Assembly (NCBI GenBank): GCA_022453515.1
Contig: JAJNNY010000046.1
Coordinates: 124,001-188,000 of the forward strand
Origin: Astrocystis sublimbata
Taxonomy: Eukaryota > Ascomycota > Sordariomycetes > Xylariales > Xylariaceae
DNA length: 64,000 nucleotides
Reading direction: 5' to 3'
How positions within the stretch are numbered: position 1 is the stretch's first letter; the number at the start of each line of letters is the position of its first letter. Position numbers and translations under genes: made by a program. The notes below the pieces were generated by a model. That model worked only from the letters and a program-made list of their open reading frames with translations, was not told the DNA's origin and searched no databases. This document shows positions 45,167 through 56,393 of the stretch, one piece after another.

Positions 45167-46946
45167 TTAGCTAGATGTAGAAATATCAGTCGCTCCTTCG
45201 CGTTTCAATTGTTCCGACTCTGACTGAGCTTTCTCATTCAATCCGTCGTTCTCGTGTCCAACTCCTTGCTTCTCAGTCTCTGATGGCTCAACCTCATTAC
45301 CCCTGCCCGTCTTCATGGAGCCCCATCCCGTGCACAAAGCGCCAATCGTAGAAGTAGCACTGAGCGCCAGCGAGATATACAGCGTCAACAACAGCGACTT
45401 GCTATAGTTCTGCCGTGCCATATCCCTCTCATTAGGCGGGAACCGCGAGAGGAAATCTCCTGCTCCTAGCCCCGAGACGGTAGGAATGTCGCCTCCTGAA
45501 GCTGACGAAAGCTTTCGTCGCAGCTCACCCTGAAAAATACTCTGCGCCACCGCGACGAAGACTGATGCGCTGAGGTTCTGTAGCAATTGAATCAGGGTCA
45601 CGCCAATTGGCACGTCATCAGGGGCCAACACAGTTTGAGCGACGTAGCTGGGCTGGCCAAAACCGAAGCCAACACCGAAGCCGTAGAGGAGCTGGTAGCC
45701 GACAATGCGACCCGTATCCGAGCTCAAATTGAGAGTCGTAAGTAATGCAGACCCAGCGATAGCGAGAATGGTTCCAGCGATCATCCCCGGGTTATAGTAA
45801 CCGATTGCGCTCGTGATCCCGCCCGCAATCACCGAGGCAACGACATATCCAGCGATAAGGGGAATCAGCAGAATGCCAGCAGAGAGAGCCGATTCGCCGC
45901 GCAGTGCCTGGAACCAGATCGGAAGATACAAGAGGGCGACGTAGACACCACCGGTGATGCAAACGGCATAGCTTGCAGCGAGCCAGATATCACGGTTCTT
46001 GGCGACAGCTCGCGGCAGCGTTTTGGCTTTGCCGAAGACAGACGTTGTCTGAGTGGCTACGAAGGCGATAACGAGGACTCCGAACACGACAAGCAGCGCG
46101 ATGATGCGTCCGTTATTCCAGGGGTACGTGGAACCGCCCCATTGAAGGGCTATCAGGAGGGATATTAGTGCAGCGACGAGCGACACTGTCCCTGGAATGT
46201 CTAGATCGACAAGTATCCCGAATTTCCCGCTGGATCGGTTGCTGATTTGACGCGGGGGTAACTTCACTAGCAGCGCGCAAAGCACAATTGTTACGGCGCC
46301 GATGGGGAGGTTGATGCCGAAACACCACCTCCACGTGGCACGATCGGTCAACGCGCCGCCCAGAAAGGGGCCGATTATGGCTGCTAATCCGAACGCACCT
46401 GACATTACACCGAGATACCCAGCACGTTTAGAGAGGGGAATGAGTTTTGTCGTGATCAGTGTTCCTCCTGAGAAAATGCCGGCAGCACCTAGGCCAGCTA
46501 TGGCCCTCCCGATGATCAGGGCTATTGAGTTCGGCGCAGTCGTGCATATCAACGACCCGATCTCGAAGAGCCCAATCGCGCACAGGTACACGATCTTGAT
46601 GGGAAATAAAGAATATAGCTTTCCGTAGAATAGTTGAAAGCTACTCAGCGTCAAGAGGTATGCGTTTGACCACCATGATATATCTGATAAGGCGCCAAAC
46701 TCATCGCTAATGACGGTCGTTGCTGTCGCCAGAATGGTTTGATCCTAGAGTAGGCATGTTAGAATATGTTCTATCCAAATGCATTTTCTCGATTCAAGAG
46801 GTCTGAGTTCATACCAGATTGGACAATGCTCAGTTACTTACCATGCCAGTCAGTATAACAGCTAGACATAAGGCGACCATAATCAACACCAACCGCCGCC
46901 CATCTGGCCGGTCAGTGGGCTCAGTGTTGATTTGCTGCGAAGACAT
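45167..46946 (-). CDS. MFS drug:H+ antiporter, 14-TM (DHA2) family
   Basis: A toxin/drug exporter of the plasma or vacuolar membrane. Exon 1 (46946-46842, MSSQQINTEPTDRPDGRR, then the first helix LVLIMVALCLAVILTGM) joins by a GTAAGT..CTAG intron in phase 0 to exon 2 (46744-45167), giving the family hallmark DQTILATATTVISDEFGAL and WWSNAYLLTLSSFQLFYGK. Total 560 residues. Motif A-like GRAIAGLGAAGIFSGG and the antiporter motif C region GAFGLAAIIGPFLGGAL with TWRWCFGINLPIG are intact; later helices include LPIWFQALRGESALSAG. The C-terminal tail is Glu/Ser-rich. It resembles fungal secondary-metabolite exporters such as GliA. It is transcribed away from the GliT-like flavoprotein 880 bases off, which supports a shared detoxification role. 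The substrate is unknown. Confidence 0.93.
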
Positions 46947-47825
46947 GTCTCTCGTACTTAGAGCCGAATACTTCCAACATATAGCTCGACAGCAGACAGC
47001 CTTAGACTTCAGATGTCGTTTGACAAAGCTTCACATAAACACCGCCCTGTACCAGAACCCCGAAGAATAAGCTAGGTCGCTTAAAGAAAGCGCACACCGA
47101 TGAAAGCGGGTGGCGCGGCAGTTGGTTACGCTAATTGCTCGGGGTACTTGTAAGTCCTGCATATGCGATGCGGAGGAGAGGCTCAGCCGCACTGCACTGT
47201 GTCCATTGCCGACATGCAAGCCAACAAACGCAGTGTACTTCCAGGCGAGCGAATACGTACCTGTATATTAGTTCTAGTTGGGAAAGGCGAAAGGGGGGCG
47301 TCCAACAGGGTCTTGGATGTCTCAGATATTATGCAGGGCCAGGACAGGCGAAGCCCACCATCTATCACACGCCGCGCCACCTACGTAATACAAGAAACAA
47401 TCGGATACGGTTGCCTGTTTATTGACCAGAACCAGGCAGGCAGGCTGGGAATAATACAGGTACGCGTCGTCAGCATAGTTACAGCAGAAATGGCACTGCT
47501 TATGTTTGTGACAGGAGACTGGAGTGGGGTCCAAGTCGGGCAGTTGCATCGAAGCAAACGTTGGCTGCAGAGAGATGGGCGTGACGGAATAGCAGCATAG
47601 CTCCGACTAACCCGAGAGACCGAATCAGGCGGCTTTGTCAAACTGGAGAATTACATATCATATCGGAAGGCCTAAGATCTTCAATCTTTTAAAGTGGCTA
47701 TGAAAGTATCATGCCACTGCTCTTTTAGTTTTCTAATCACACTGCACTTACACCGAATGACATTTCGGAGCGTTTCCAAGTTCTTCAAGACACTTTTCTT
47801 CTGCGGAACGGACTCAAACGCAACA
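46947..47825. other. Divergent promoter between exporter and flavoprotein
   Basis: About 880 bases shared by the two divergent genes. It contains long open frames on both strands (47163-47600, 47381-47641) without domains, which I treat as chance. No transcription-factor site can be assigned with confidence. Confidence 0.5.
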
Positions 47826-48844
47826 ATGGCAGACTTCATCGACGTGGCAGTAATTGGAGGCGGCCCAGCCGGCCTCACAGCAGCTGCCACGCTCGCCCGT
47901 CAACTACACACGGCCGTGGTCTTCGACTCGAAGAGCTACCGGAATGCCAAGGCAACCAACATGCATATGGTCCCCGGCTGGGAGAACAAGGACCCGAAGG
48001 TGTTCCGTGCCACCACCAAGTCCGACATTGTCTCAACCTACCTGACCATCCAATTCGCCGATGTGGCCGTCGCCAAGATCGAGAAGAAGAGCGATGCGCA
48101 CTTCACAGTCGTCGATGCTAGCGGCAAGGAATGGGCCTTCCGGAAGGTCATCCTGGCTGTTGGCTCGTCCGATACGTTCCCTGACATCCAGGGATATGCA
48201 GAGCTATGGACCAAGAAGATGTAAGTCAACGATGCAAGGTTCACTGGAGCTATTCAGACATTGTTAACAAAGTCACAAGTTTCCACTGCCTATTCTGCAA
48301 AGGCTACGAAGAAAGAGGGGGGTCATCAGTAGGCGTGCTGGCAGTCTTCCCAGTCGTCATTACCCCTCTAGTGATTCACATGGCCGAGAACGCAGCTCAA
48401 CTAGGTGAAACGGTGACTATCTACACGCAGGGCAACGAGGAGCTCACAGCTCAGCTACAGCCCGTGACCAGCTCGAGCGCGAACTTCAAGACCAAGATCG
48501 AGTCGCGCCAGATCAAGCGTCTGGTCGACAACGCGAGCGCTGGCTCAGTCACAGTCGAGTTCATCGATGGAACGACGAAGGAGGAGAAGTTCCTGGTTCA
48601 CAACCCTCTCACGAGCGTGCAGGGCCCGTTTGTAGATCAGCTCGGCATCAGTCTGTCTCCTATGGGCGACATCAATGCCGATGCGCCTGCCCATCAGACA
48701 AGTGTTCGGGGAGTTTTCGCTGCTGGCGATTGCATCACTCCGTACAAGGTCATCCCGGGTGCGATCTCGAGTGGGTGTAATGCTGCGGTAGCTGCTAGTA
48801 CTCAACTTCAGGCTGAGAAGTATGGTCAGACTCCCATGTTCTAG
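47826..48844 (+). CDS. GliT-like FAD-dependent dithiol oxidase / thioredoxin-reductase fold
   Basis: Two exons, 47826-48220 and 48280-48844, give 319 residues; the intron (GTAAGT..CACAAG) restores IFHCLFCKGYEER. The FAD Rossmann loop is VIGGGPAGLTAAATLARQL (residues 9-27), the redox Cys pair is C135-L-F-C138, and the second FAD site is GVFAAGDCITPYKVIPGAI. The Cys pair with flanking IFHC..C.GYEE is the form seen in GliT-type oxidases, which oxidise dithiols to disulfides during epidithio-compound biosynthesis and self-protection. The place of the NADPH-binding GxGxxA loop holds SVGVLAVFPVV, so use of oxygen rather than NADPH is plausible, as in GliT. The start at 47826 has a better context (CAACAATGG) than the in-frame ATG at 47700. 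It pairs with a divergent MFS exporter. The natural substrate is unknown. Confidence 0.9.
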
Positions 48845-49973
48845 ATTAATAGCTGAGATACTGGACTTGAGAGCATTGGTCGATGAGGTTGAACCTCAAT
48901 CTTTGATTTGGAGCTAGCTTCTATTACATGACCTAGCGGGGGCTCATCCTTCGCCCCTCCAGTTTCACGGATGTATCGTACCTTAATTGTAGTTGTCAGA
49001 TTCTACATAACTCCATGCTACTGTATTGCTTCTATAGGTACAGAAGTGTGACGGCACATCGTCATGTTACACATCTTCGCTATCTGCTCGCTCTGAAAGA
49101 TCTCCCTGTCAAGCATCAATAGTAAGAGGTGATCTATCATCAAGTGCATATGCGCTAATAAATGTCCGCGTCAACTTCCTCAAAACCACTTGGCTGTAAC
49201 CAACCTCGCAAACTTGACCATCACATAAGCTGACGTCTCACACACATTTACTCGTCCACTTCAAACAGCACGGACGTGGCGAGGGTAGTAGCCTGTCAAG
49301 GGTAAAAGTGCACAGTCTAGTATTTACGCTGTGTATCACAAAACATGTCTTGGTCGGGGACAACCTTCCGTAGTCGCTGCCCATCTTTTCCTCCACCAGT
49401 CGAGAACTTATTGCTTATCCTGAGAAGAGGATTTTGGACAGGCATCTGATGTCGTATTGAAAAGGCGGAGGCGGGCTAACTTGCTCTTAGGAGAAAGTGA
49501 TATTGACAAGGCATATTGGTGCTCGGTTGCGTCGACAGTCATTCACGTCACATCCGGGCTTGGTGCAGCTTGTGTGTATCCCAAACAGCTACCGAGCTCC
49601 AACTTGCATGAAGTCCTAAATGCGTAGTTTTGCCATCTGCTATGATCGTATTGGGGTGGAATCGGCGAAGATAGCATATTACTGTAAAGCCTTTGCGGGG
49701 TTCGTATCTTTGGCTTCATGAGGAGGCTCATGGCAACTCACAACGAGGTTTGAGATACGAATGATGAGTATAAGAACGTGAATTCAGTCCCGTTTATGAT
49801 TACAGAGCTTACAGAAACCTACGCCTCGTGTTCATCCCCAGACACTACAGATCACACGATCCTAGATTTGCCGAAAACACATAATTCGCTCAGCAAGGTA
49901 CGCATCTATTCCATTTTTGCTAATGTCTTCATTTACTGATCTCTCACTGCAAGGCTGTTGTTTCTCCGCCAAC
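48845..49973. other. Intergenic region
   Basis: The 3' flank of the flavoprotein gene and upstream region of the small secreted peptide. A minus-strand frame at 49543-49731 has no domain. Confidence 0.5.
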
Positions 49974-50111
49974 ATGCGTTTCATCACTCTTGTCGTTTTC
50001 ATCGCCACGGCGGTCATGGCAGCTCCCAATCCCATGCCCAATGCTGAAGCTATGCCCAACCCCGCTCCCGAGCCCAATGACATCGTGGAGCCCAAGGCTT
50101 GCTGCCTCTAA
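49974..50111 (+). CDS. Small secreted peptide precursor ending in a Cys pair
   Basis: A 45-residue frame: a clear signal peptide (MRFITLVVFIATAVMA, cleavage likely after the last Ala), then about 29 residues of acidic, Pro/Asn/Met-rich sequence with imperfect repeats (NPMPNAEAMPNPAPEPN), and the C-terminus VEPKACCL. There is no dibasic Kex2 site, only a single Lys before ACCL. The terminus is not a standard CaaX box because the Cys pair sits at -3 and -2. The ATG context (CCAACATGC) is acceptable and a CT-rich leader precedes it. The acidic, Pro-rich spacer and Cys end look like a pro-peptide releasing a tiny Cys-containing product, but that is inference. It could also be a small secreted effector-like peptide. 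I do not recognise a family. Confidence 0.6.
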   Translation: MRFITLVVFIATAVMAAPNPMPNAEAMPNPAPEPNDIVEPKACCL

Positions 50112-51408
50112 ACTGCTTTAAGCTTTCTGCGCAATAACGGTCTCGAGAGGATGGACATGACTTGTTTGACGGGGGGTTGGCCTGAGGTTATTATCTAACG
50201 CGGGAATGCGCAGTGCAATGGAATGTTGTCAATTACAGTTTTTTTGCAGTAGTAGCAACTTACACTCATTAAATGCAATAACACATATCAGCTGCTTTGA
50301 GTCGAATCGTCCGTCCGAAATATTTGCTGAAGTGATTGTGACGCAAGTGAACGTAGTAAGTAATTTTGGTTACTCACCTTTCGGTGTGAGACACATTACC
50401 TTGTGATACTCTACAATCACATCCGTACCAACGCGGAAGCAATTCGTCCGATCCTTCAAGCCACCTGTAAGCAACTTGACAGCAAGTGCATAAGCGAGCA
50501 GTGGCGCACAGTGTCATGTGATGATGGTCTGGATTAAGCAAGTCTGCTATCTCTCAGAATACTCCATATGGTAATTCGGTATAATCAGTGTCACACGTAT
50601 TAGTATGATTTAGGCATTACGCGAAATACGGTGACCGTGACAACATCGATACTCTATGTTGCTGTCGGGAGATGGCTATTCCAAATCATAGACCGATTTC
50701 TAAGACGTAATTCGCTGCCAAGGGTCTCTACCCGAATGAGCCATCACAACTGGAACAAAGCATTCATCACGCACGAAGTGGCGTGTTCCATCGTGATTCG
50801 AGCATCGCTTGACAGGGCTTTGGCTTTGTTGGCTGCTGCAGGGCTCACTCGCAACTCCGGCACAATGCAACGGGCATATAACGGGAATGCTTTCTAAATG
50901 GTTGGCTTACCTCGCGGTCTGCATGTTCTCAAGGTCAGCAGCTTACGACCCCAAAAAGTCTTACGACGCGTCTAGGTACCATGGTGTATGTGTTTGTGTG
51001 TGTACGCAGTATATGTATAAGTGCGGCGTAAGATGTAGTGAGGCTTTAAGCATTTGCGGGGTGGTAGCGCATTTGGAGGATGATGTCTTCTAAGTACAAC
51101 TTGGGGAAGACCCCTGAGACCCTGCTGTTCCAGAAAACGACGAAGTTTGGTTATAAATCACTAGTGCGGCTGTGGATGGTAAGCCAGCCCCTGTATTTAC
51201 GCCCGAACTCGCTGGTCTGTCTATATTCAAGCTAAAATTGCCTTGGCACGATTCCCGATCAACCGATCTATCTCTCTATCTCTCTATGTATTGTACTTCT
51301 CGGATGACGAGGCAACAATCAACTACCCAGTCAGGGCCTCATTTCGCAGAGTTCAATATAATTACCTACCTACCTAGGTAACTAAAATGCCCAGACAGCT
51401 AGGCGAGC
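50112..51408. other. Intergenic region
   Basis: No supported gene. A CT/AT-rich simple tract (CTATCTCT repeats) lies at about 51,268-51,290, and TACCTACCTAGG motifs lie just before the GNAT 3' end. Confidence 0.5.
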
Positions 51409-52290
51409 TTATAGTTTGGCCTTGCGAGGTGTACCGAGCCAGGGCAGAATGGTTTTTCCTTCAATGTACTTGCCGCCTTTTGGCCTCCACATAATTCCGA
51501 TCGGGTGGGATTGCATGTCCCGAACCAGCTCGTGCCAATCTGGGCTGGGATGCTCTCGTTGGAAGATCAGCGTTGGGTACTCGATGATAGCAAAGCCGTA
51601 CTTCAGATACACCGATGCCCCAAGCGATGATGACTCGAGGTAGGCTTCCACACCGACATCGTCGCATGCGCTTGTCCAGTAATCCATGATCGCTTCGGCG
51701 GCCCCCTTGTGACGATACTCCGGCAACACCCACATCCCCATCCCATCTGGCACACTCTCGGTCAGCGTACATACACCGTGTATTGGAAGCGTAGCATTGA
51801 GAGCGAGACCTAGGCCAGACTAACATGAATGGGCGGTTGCCATCAGTTTCGGGCGCCAGCTCCACATCTGGGCGTAGAGTTCCCTGCGCAGAGTGTGACG
51901 CTCCGATCCAGGCTCGAAGTCGGGCCCCGTGAATGTTGGAACGTTTGCGTCGGTTTCGCCTGCCTGAGCCTGAGCTCGAAAAGGGTTGTCTTGATGCGAC
52001 GTGAAGATCCCACCGCCGATGATCTCATCAAGGCCTCGACTTTCGCGCTCCGGATCCTCCAGCTTCAACCATGTCTGGTTGGGGTTCGCTCGGGCTTCGG
52101 CCAAATAATGTTGTTTCGCGGCCTCGAACGCTGATTCTTCCGTCTGACCACCGGTACCAATGCCAACGAAAGTCAATTGGCCAACGGCCTGTAAAGGAGT
52201 CTTCCATGAATCCCAGTAAGTGGCGAATAGTCTGTCCCAGTCCGTGTCGAAGTCCTGCACGGCAGTAACAAGGTACTTCGACTGAGGCAT
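51409..52290 (-). pseudogene. GNAT N-acetyltransferase interrupted by TAG
   Basis: From ATG 52290 one frame runs MPQSKYLVTAVQDFDTDWDR to RRELYAQMWSWRPKLMATAH, meets TAG at 51820-51822, and continues in the same frame as SGLGLALNATLPIHG, MWVLPEYRHKGAAEAIMDYW, VEAYLESSSLGASVYLKYGF to the stop at 51409; 293 codons in all, counting both stops. The second part is the acetyl-CoA-binding core of the GNAT fold (RxxGxA-type loop YRHKGAAEAIM, then the ESSSLGASVYLKYGF strand-helix). No intron with proper donor, acceptor and phase removes the TAG without deleting conserved sequence. Either the allele is dead, the base call is wrong, or the two halves are made separately. The acceptor substrate is unknown; fungal relatives are of the general GNAT type. 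Confidence 0.7.
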
Positions 52291-52491
52291 TTTGAACCGA
52301 TCGACACTGCACTTTGTGATAGACAGAAATACAATGTTACCGTCACTATTTGAGAGATAGAGTAAACTGATGTAGGAAGACTACATATATTTAAATATTT
52401 GCACACGGTTGAAATACATCCTGAAAACTCGCTTAATGCGCCCCTTACGTATCCTACAACTAAATGCGACCTCATCCTCTTTTATCACACA

Positions 52492-53778
52492 TTAAACTTG
52501 ACTTCCATGGTCCCTTGCCGTATGCATGTATGAGTCGTTTGACTGTTTCTGGGAGGGAATTGAAGGCTTCGTGGGCACGCTCTCCAAGATGTAATCTGAA
52601 TCTTTACGGTGGTTCCCCGAGTCGTCAGAACTACTTCTCCACTTGTGCCACGATCCCGAGATGTTCGACATGCTGCCTAGGCGCTGGAAGAACGATTGTA
52701 CGCGTGTATCTCTCATCAGTAGGCTCAGCGTAGGGAGACAAGAAGCGATCGCTGCCAGAGAAACCTCCAGCAGACTATACCATAGCAGGGTTGTTACAGT
52801 TCCTGGATATTCTTGTCAATAGATCGTTCAGTATTGAGATTGGGATAGGACTGGCACGTACGATCGAGGTCGTATCCAGCACCGTAGCCTGCCGGTACGT
52901 ATAAAGTGATCAAGTATATCGCAGCTCGGGCACCCGAAGCTGCCAGTGCCGCCAAACCCACAAGGAACACACCCGTAATGGCAAGTTTCCTATGTCTTGA
53001 CATGTTGAGCTTCCATATCTGAAGTACCGTGGTCAGCTTGCCGTAGGTGCAATACCGGTCTTTCGTAAAAGACTCACAGATGGTAGAGGAAGGATGAGAA
53101 GTATGATGTCCAATATGATATCGGATATCACCAGGGCCACCTCGGGGGTACTGACATCGCAGCCAGATGCCCCAATGACTTGCAGTGGTGCCCAGTGTAT
53201 CGCCACATCTTTGCCACAACCCAGTATTTGCCCACCGATGAGGAATCCGACAGAGTACAGGATGACGATCCCGAGAACGATCCACGATACCCAATCGAAC
53301 ACCGAGCCTCTATGTCCCACGAAGATCCGGCGGCAGAAGAGAACTATGCTCGATTTAACACAAACATATGCAAATGTCAATAAGAATTGGATCGCAAATT
53401 GAAGCTTGGATCCTGGCGTTAGCATCTGTAGCAATCATAGAGTCATGCACTTCTACTGACCTTTGCTACTAGAATATAGGAATCGTTGAATAACCCGTAT
53501 GCCTCGGAGGCCTCGGTACCGCTCGGAACGGGAGTTGGATAGCCCATGACACCGAGGCGTTCACCTACGATGAATGTAGCTCCCATTCCCGTGATGAAGA
53601 CAGCGCCAAGTGCACTGCACCAGTCTTCGACGCCAAATGGCGCTTTTTGTACGGCGCGAACATAGAATCGCAGCCCAGCTAGGCCTAAGCATACGATTGG
53701 TAGCACGATCCCTGCCGCCAGGACATCACCAGGGCTGACGAATTGGAAGGGAAGCTTCGTCCATTCAACGGACGCCAT
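52492..53778 (-). CDS. Fungal rhodopsin-domain integral membrane protein (SAT4-like)
   Basis: Four exons, 53778-53461, 53425-53078, 53018-52862 and 52802-52492, give 377 residues with every junction in phase (YILVAK/MLTPGSK, LPLPS/IWKLNMS, YDLDR/TVTTLLWY). Seven hydrophobic helices in the order of the fungal rhodopsin-like domain: GDVLAAGIVLPIVCLGLAGL, EDWCSALGAVFITGMGATFI, FAIQFLLTFAYVCVKSSIVL, WIVLGIVILYSVGFLIGGQI, LVISDIILDIILLILPLPS, LAITGVFLVGLAALAASGA, LLEVSLAAIASCLPTLSLL. Typical features are W(K)LNMSRHRKLAI after helix 5 and the Cys-rich loop ILGCGKDVAIHW, where homologues often have a CFxC-like motif. The C-terminal ~70 residues are polar and cytosolic. These proteins are not retinal-binding opsins; a role in signalling has been suggested for some and is unproven for most. 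Confidence 0.87.
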
Positions 53779-54423
53779 GATGGGAAGGCGACAAGAAACT
53801 CAAACGAGAACGGAAGAAGCGCTTGACGAAACCAAAGATCAAAAACATGTCCTGTAGACTCTATTCACCGGATGAAGCTTACTTCTTCGTTGATATCTAT
53901 AAGTATCCCAGCAATCCCAATGTATCATTCGGACGCCGCGTTGGTCAGCCCAATTTAGTCGAGTCTAGGACTCGCAGTCCGGCCAACGTCAGACATTTTC
54001 CGTATTCGACGACTCGGTGGGGTTGGGGCGCACTTGCATACATAATTAGGATTTGGCACCACCCAGTGTCCCTGCATATAATGCTCGGTTCTATCGTTCG
54101 CACTGGAATAGGTACGCATGCCAGCGTAACTCCTCGTTACAGTTACGTCGGCACATTGTGACACAAGGTGCAACGCTACGCCTGTTGCCGTAACTTTTGT
54201 TTCGCCTAGGAACGCCGCAAGCGAAGATCTATAGTAATACGAAACGGTACTTAGCTCGGGATGTGTGGTGGGGTGGAAAGCCATGGGTGCCGGTTCCTAG
54301 ACCGATGATGATCATAGGTTTCATGGACAGTCCCCTCACCATCCAACTTTTCGAAAGTTATTAACAGATACTACGATTTTGTTTAAACATAGCCTTATCT
54401 TTTGTTTTATCTTCTTCCTTGAT
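53779..54423. other. Divergent upstream region
   Basis: This is the shared upstream region of the rhodopsin-domain and UstYa-like genes. No gene is supported; frames at 53823-54161 and 53955-54284 overlap each other on opposite strands. Confidence 0.5.
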
Positions 54424-55418
54424 ATGGCGCCTGACAGAAATGATCAAGTCTACCGTCTCCTGGACTCAGACGAGGAGTCAACGACCAAGGAACCACTACA
54501 TCGCACATATGATGCAGGAAACTGTTTCTCCAAGTGCAAGCACCTACCATGGATGGCAGTAGTTGGTGTCATACTGGCTATGGTATCTTCAGTGGCGTTC
54601 GGCTTTACCATGGGTTTCATAGTTGCAGGCAACAAATCCAATCTGGAGCTTTCCCCTTATAGTACGTATGAAGAACTACCCCCTACCAAACCAAACTTAC
54701 CATCACTTAGTGAGACTCGCGTATAATCAAGAGGACACATTATGGTGGAATACCCCTTACAGCAACGAATCTGCCACCGATGCCGAGTTAAACCGAATAT
54801 GGGATACTGAGATTCCATGGGAGGACGGCATCATTGCCCTCGACAACAACGAGGCGCGGGCCATGCAGCTTCCAGAGTCTCAACCCTTTCCCTGGGATGC
54901 AGGCAAGAAGAGCTTATACATCGTCAACGCACATCATGTTTTGCATTGTGTGGTAAGTCGTCCAAACGCCATGGCGTGCTCAAGTAGTTCCACTGGTTGC
55001 TCACTAAAAGTTGCAGAGAAACCTATACATATCGATCCAACAGTACCGCTCCAACCTCCCACAGACCATCAACCACCCTCACATTCTGCATTGCTTAGAT
55101 ACCTTGAGGGTCGAGGTTATGTGCACAGCAGACGACACTTTACGCTACGTGCCTCTCAACTCGGCACACAACGGCTATCGTCCAGGGGACGGACAACCGC
55201 GCAAGTGTCGAAACTGGGACACGGTGCAGAGTTTCGTCAAGAAGCACGATCCATGCTATCGATACCTGAAGCCAGGTGATACTGAATTATCTAATCTAGA
55301 GCGCTTCAAGTTCTGTCCTGAGGAATCGGGATATCTGCCCAAGATTCGAAAGTACTTTGGATATGACGATGATTGGGTGCCGGCACCTCAGGAGGGTCCC
55401 CGAGAACTCATTTGGTAG
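54424..55418 (+). CDS. UstYa-like (DUF3328) oxidase
   Basis: Three exons, 54424-54661, 54711-54952 and 55017-55418, give 293 residues. A cytosolic N-terminus (MAPDRNDQVYRLLDSDEEST) is followed by one membrane helix (WMAVVGVILAMVSSVAFGF) and then the DUF3328 domain. The two diagnostic metal-binding-type motifs are both intact: HHVLHC (split near the second intron) and HPHILHC. Other family features are LWWNTPYSNESATDAELNRIW with WEDGIIALDNNEARAM before the first motif and CRNWDTVQSFVKKH near the end. UstYa homologues carry out oxidative cyclisation or C-H oxidation of peptides in ustiloxin, asperipin and cyclochlorotine pathways, and other members work in non-peptide pathways. The neighbourhood (FAD oxidase, secreted peptide, GliT-like oxidase, exporter) is compatible with a peptide product, but the substrate is unknown. 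Confidence 0.9.
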
Positions 55419-56393
55419 AGACTTACAAGTCCAAAACCGCCTAGTTAAGATGAAACTGTCTCCAATTCAGGCACAAGGCCATATTAGTACTGTCAAATTC
55501 ATATTCACATAGGTAACTTTCCGTATATGAAGGTTGTGCCCAAGGAGATGTGACTGGAAGCATTTTTGTGAGAGTACTCTATAGGATGTTCATTTTTGCC
55601 CCCTCTCTAACCACAGCAAAGTAATCCTGTAGCTTGTTTATAGGCGCCTTACGAGTTGAGCGGTAAAGCTGTCTGAATAGGTACTGTCAGTGTTGTTCAC
55701 GTCAAAACAATCCATGCACGAATCCTGTACTTTGCACCATTCGTAACTCACCCCGCACCACACCTGGAAACCGAATCACATTGTCAGCCCTAAATATAGT
55801 AGTATGAGGGGTTGCAGGTTCTAGACTCCCTCCATTGTAACTACTGTAAACGAGCTGTCGTCAGACGACCAAGATCAATGTTCAAGACAACACGAGCAAT
55901 ACGATGTTGCATCACAACAAACACTGTGCAACATGTTTCTCCGCTCATCTGTAATGCATATCGACATATGCAGCTGACCCTAAACGTGAACGCCACAGTG
56001 AGGTCATCATGTCTGTGACCTGATACAGCTTCCCAAGAAGTATCTTCGTCCGAACATCGGGTGCTTCGGCGGCAGCATTCTCGGCCAGATAGGTGAGAAG
56101 GTCCCTTGCCAAGATCCTTCAATGCGAACACATGTACCTAGTCTTACATGCATTGCATACTTTGGATGAAGGTGGCCTCTCACGAATTTGACGCATCTCA
56201 AGTAAGCAAGTGTAATACACCTACGCGGCCTCAACATGGGGTTAGGAAATTTTCTCTTAGTAGAAAGTGATGTTTTCGACGACTAGCGCTTTATATCATC
56301 AGATAAAGGATGGACCAGCAATCCTATAGCGTTGAGGTGAATTGACGACGTCTTTTTTCAATTGTCATCTACTTTACAAATATACGTCCATAT
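55419..56393. other. Intergenic region with one copy of a flanking repeat
   Basis: The 3' flanks of two convergent genes. A ~110-base segment at 56139-56248 is repeated in direct orientation beyond the next gene (58283-58388). No gene is supported. Confidence 0.55.
56139..56248 (+). repeat. Direct repeat, copy 1, left of the FAD oxidase gene
   Basis: About 110 bases beginning TAGTCTTACATGC and ending CGCGGCCTCAACA. They match 58283-58388 with roughly a dozen differences by eye, many of them C/T or G/A transitions. Confidence 0.8.

Noticed and set aside
47163..47600. A 145-codon frame in the divergent promoter
   Set aside because: No domain, and several frames on both strands are open at the same place.
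49974..50111. An a-factor-type lipopeptide pheromone precursor
   Set aside because: It has a cleavable signal peptide and no CaaX box at the C-terminus, both unlike a-factor-type precursors.
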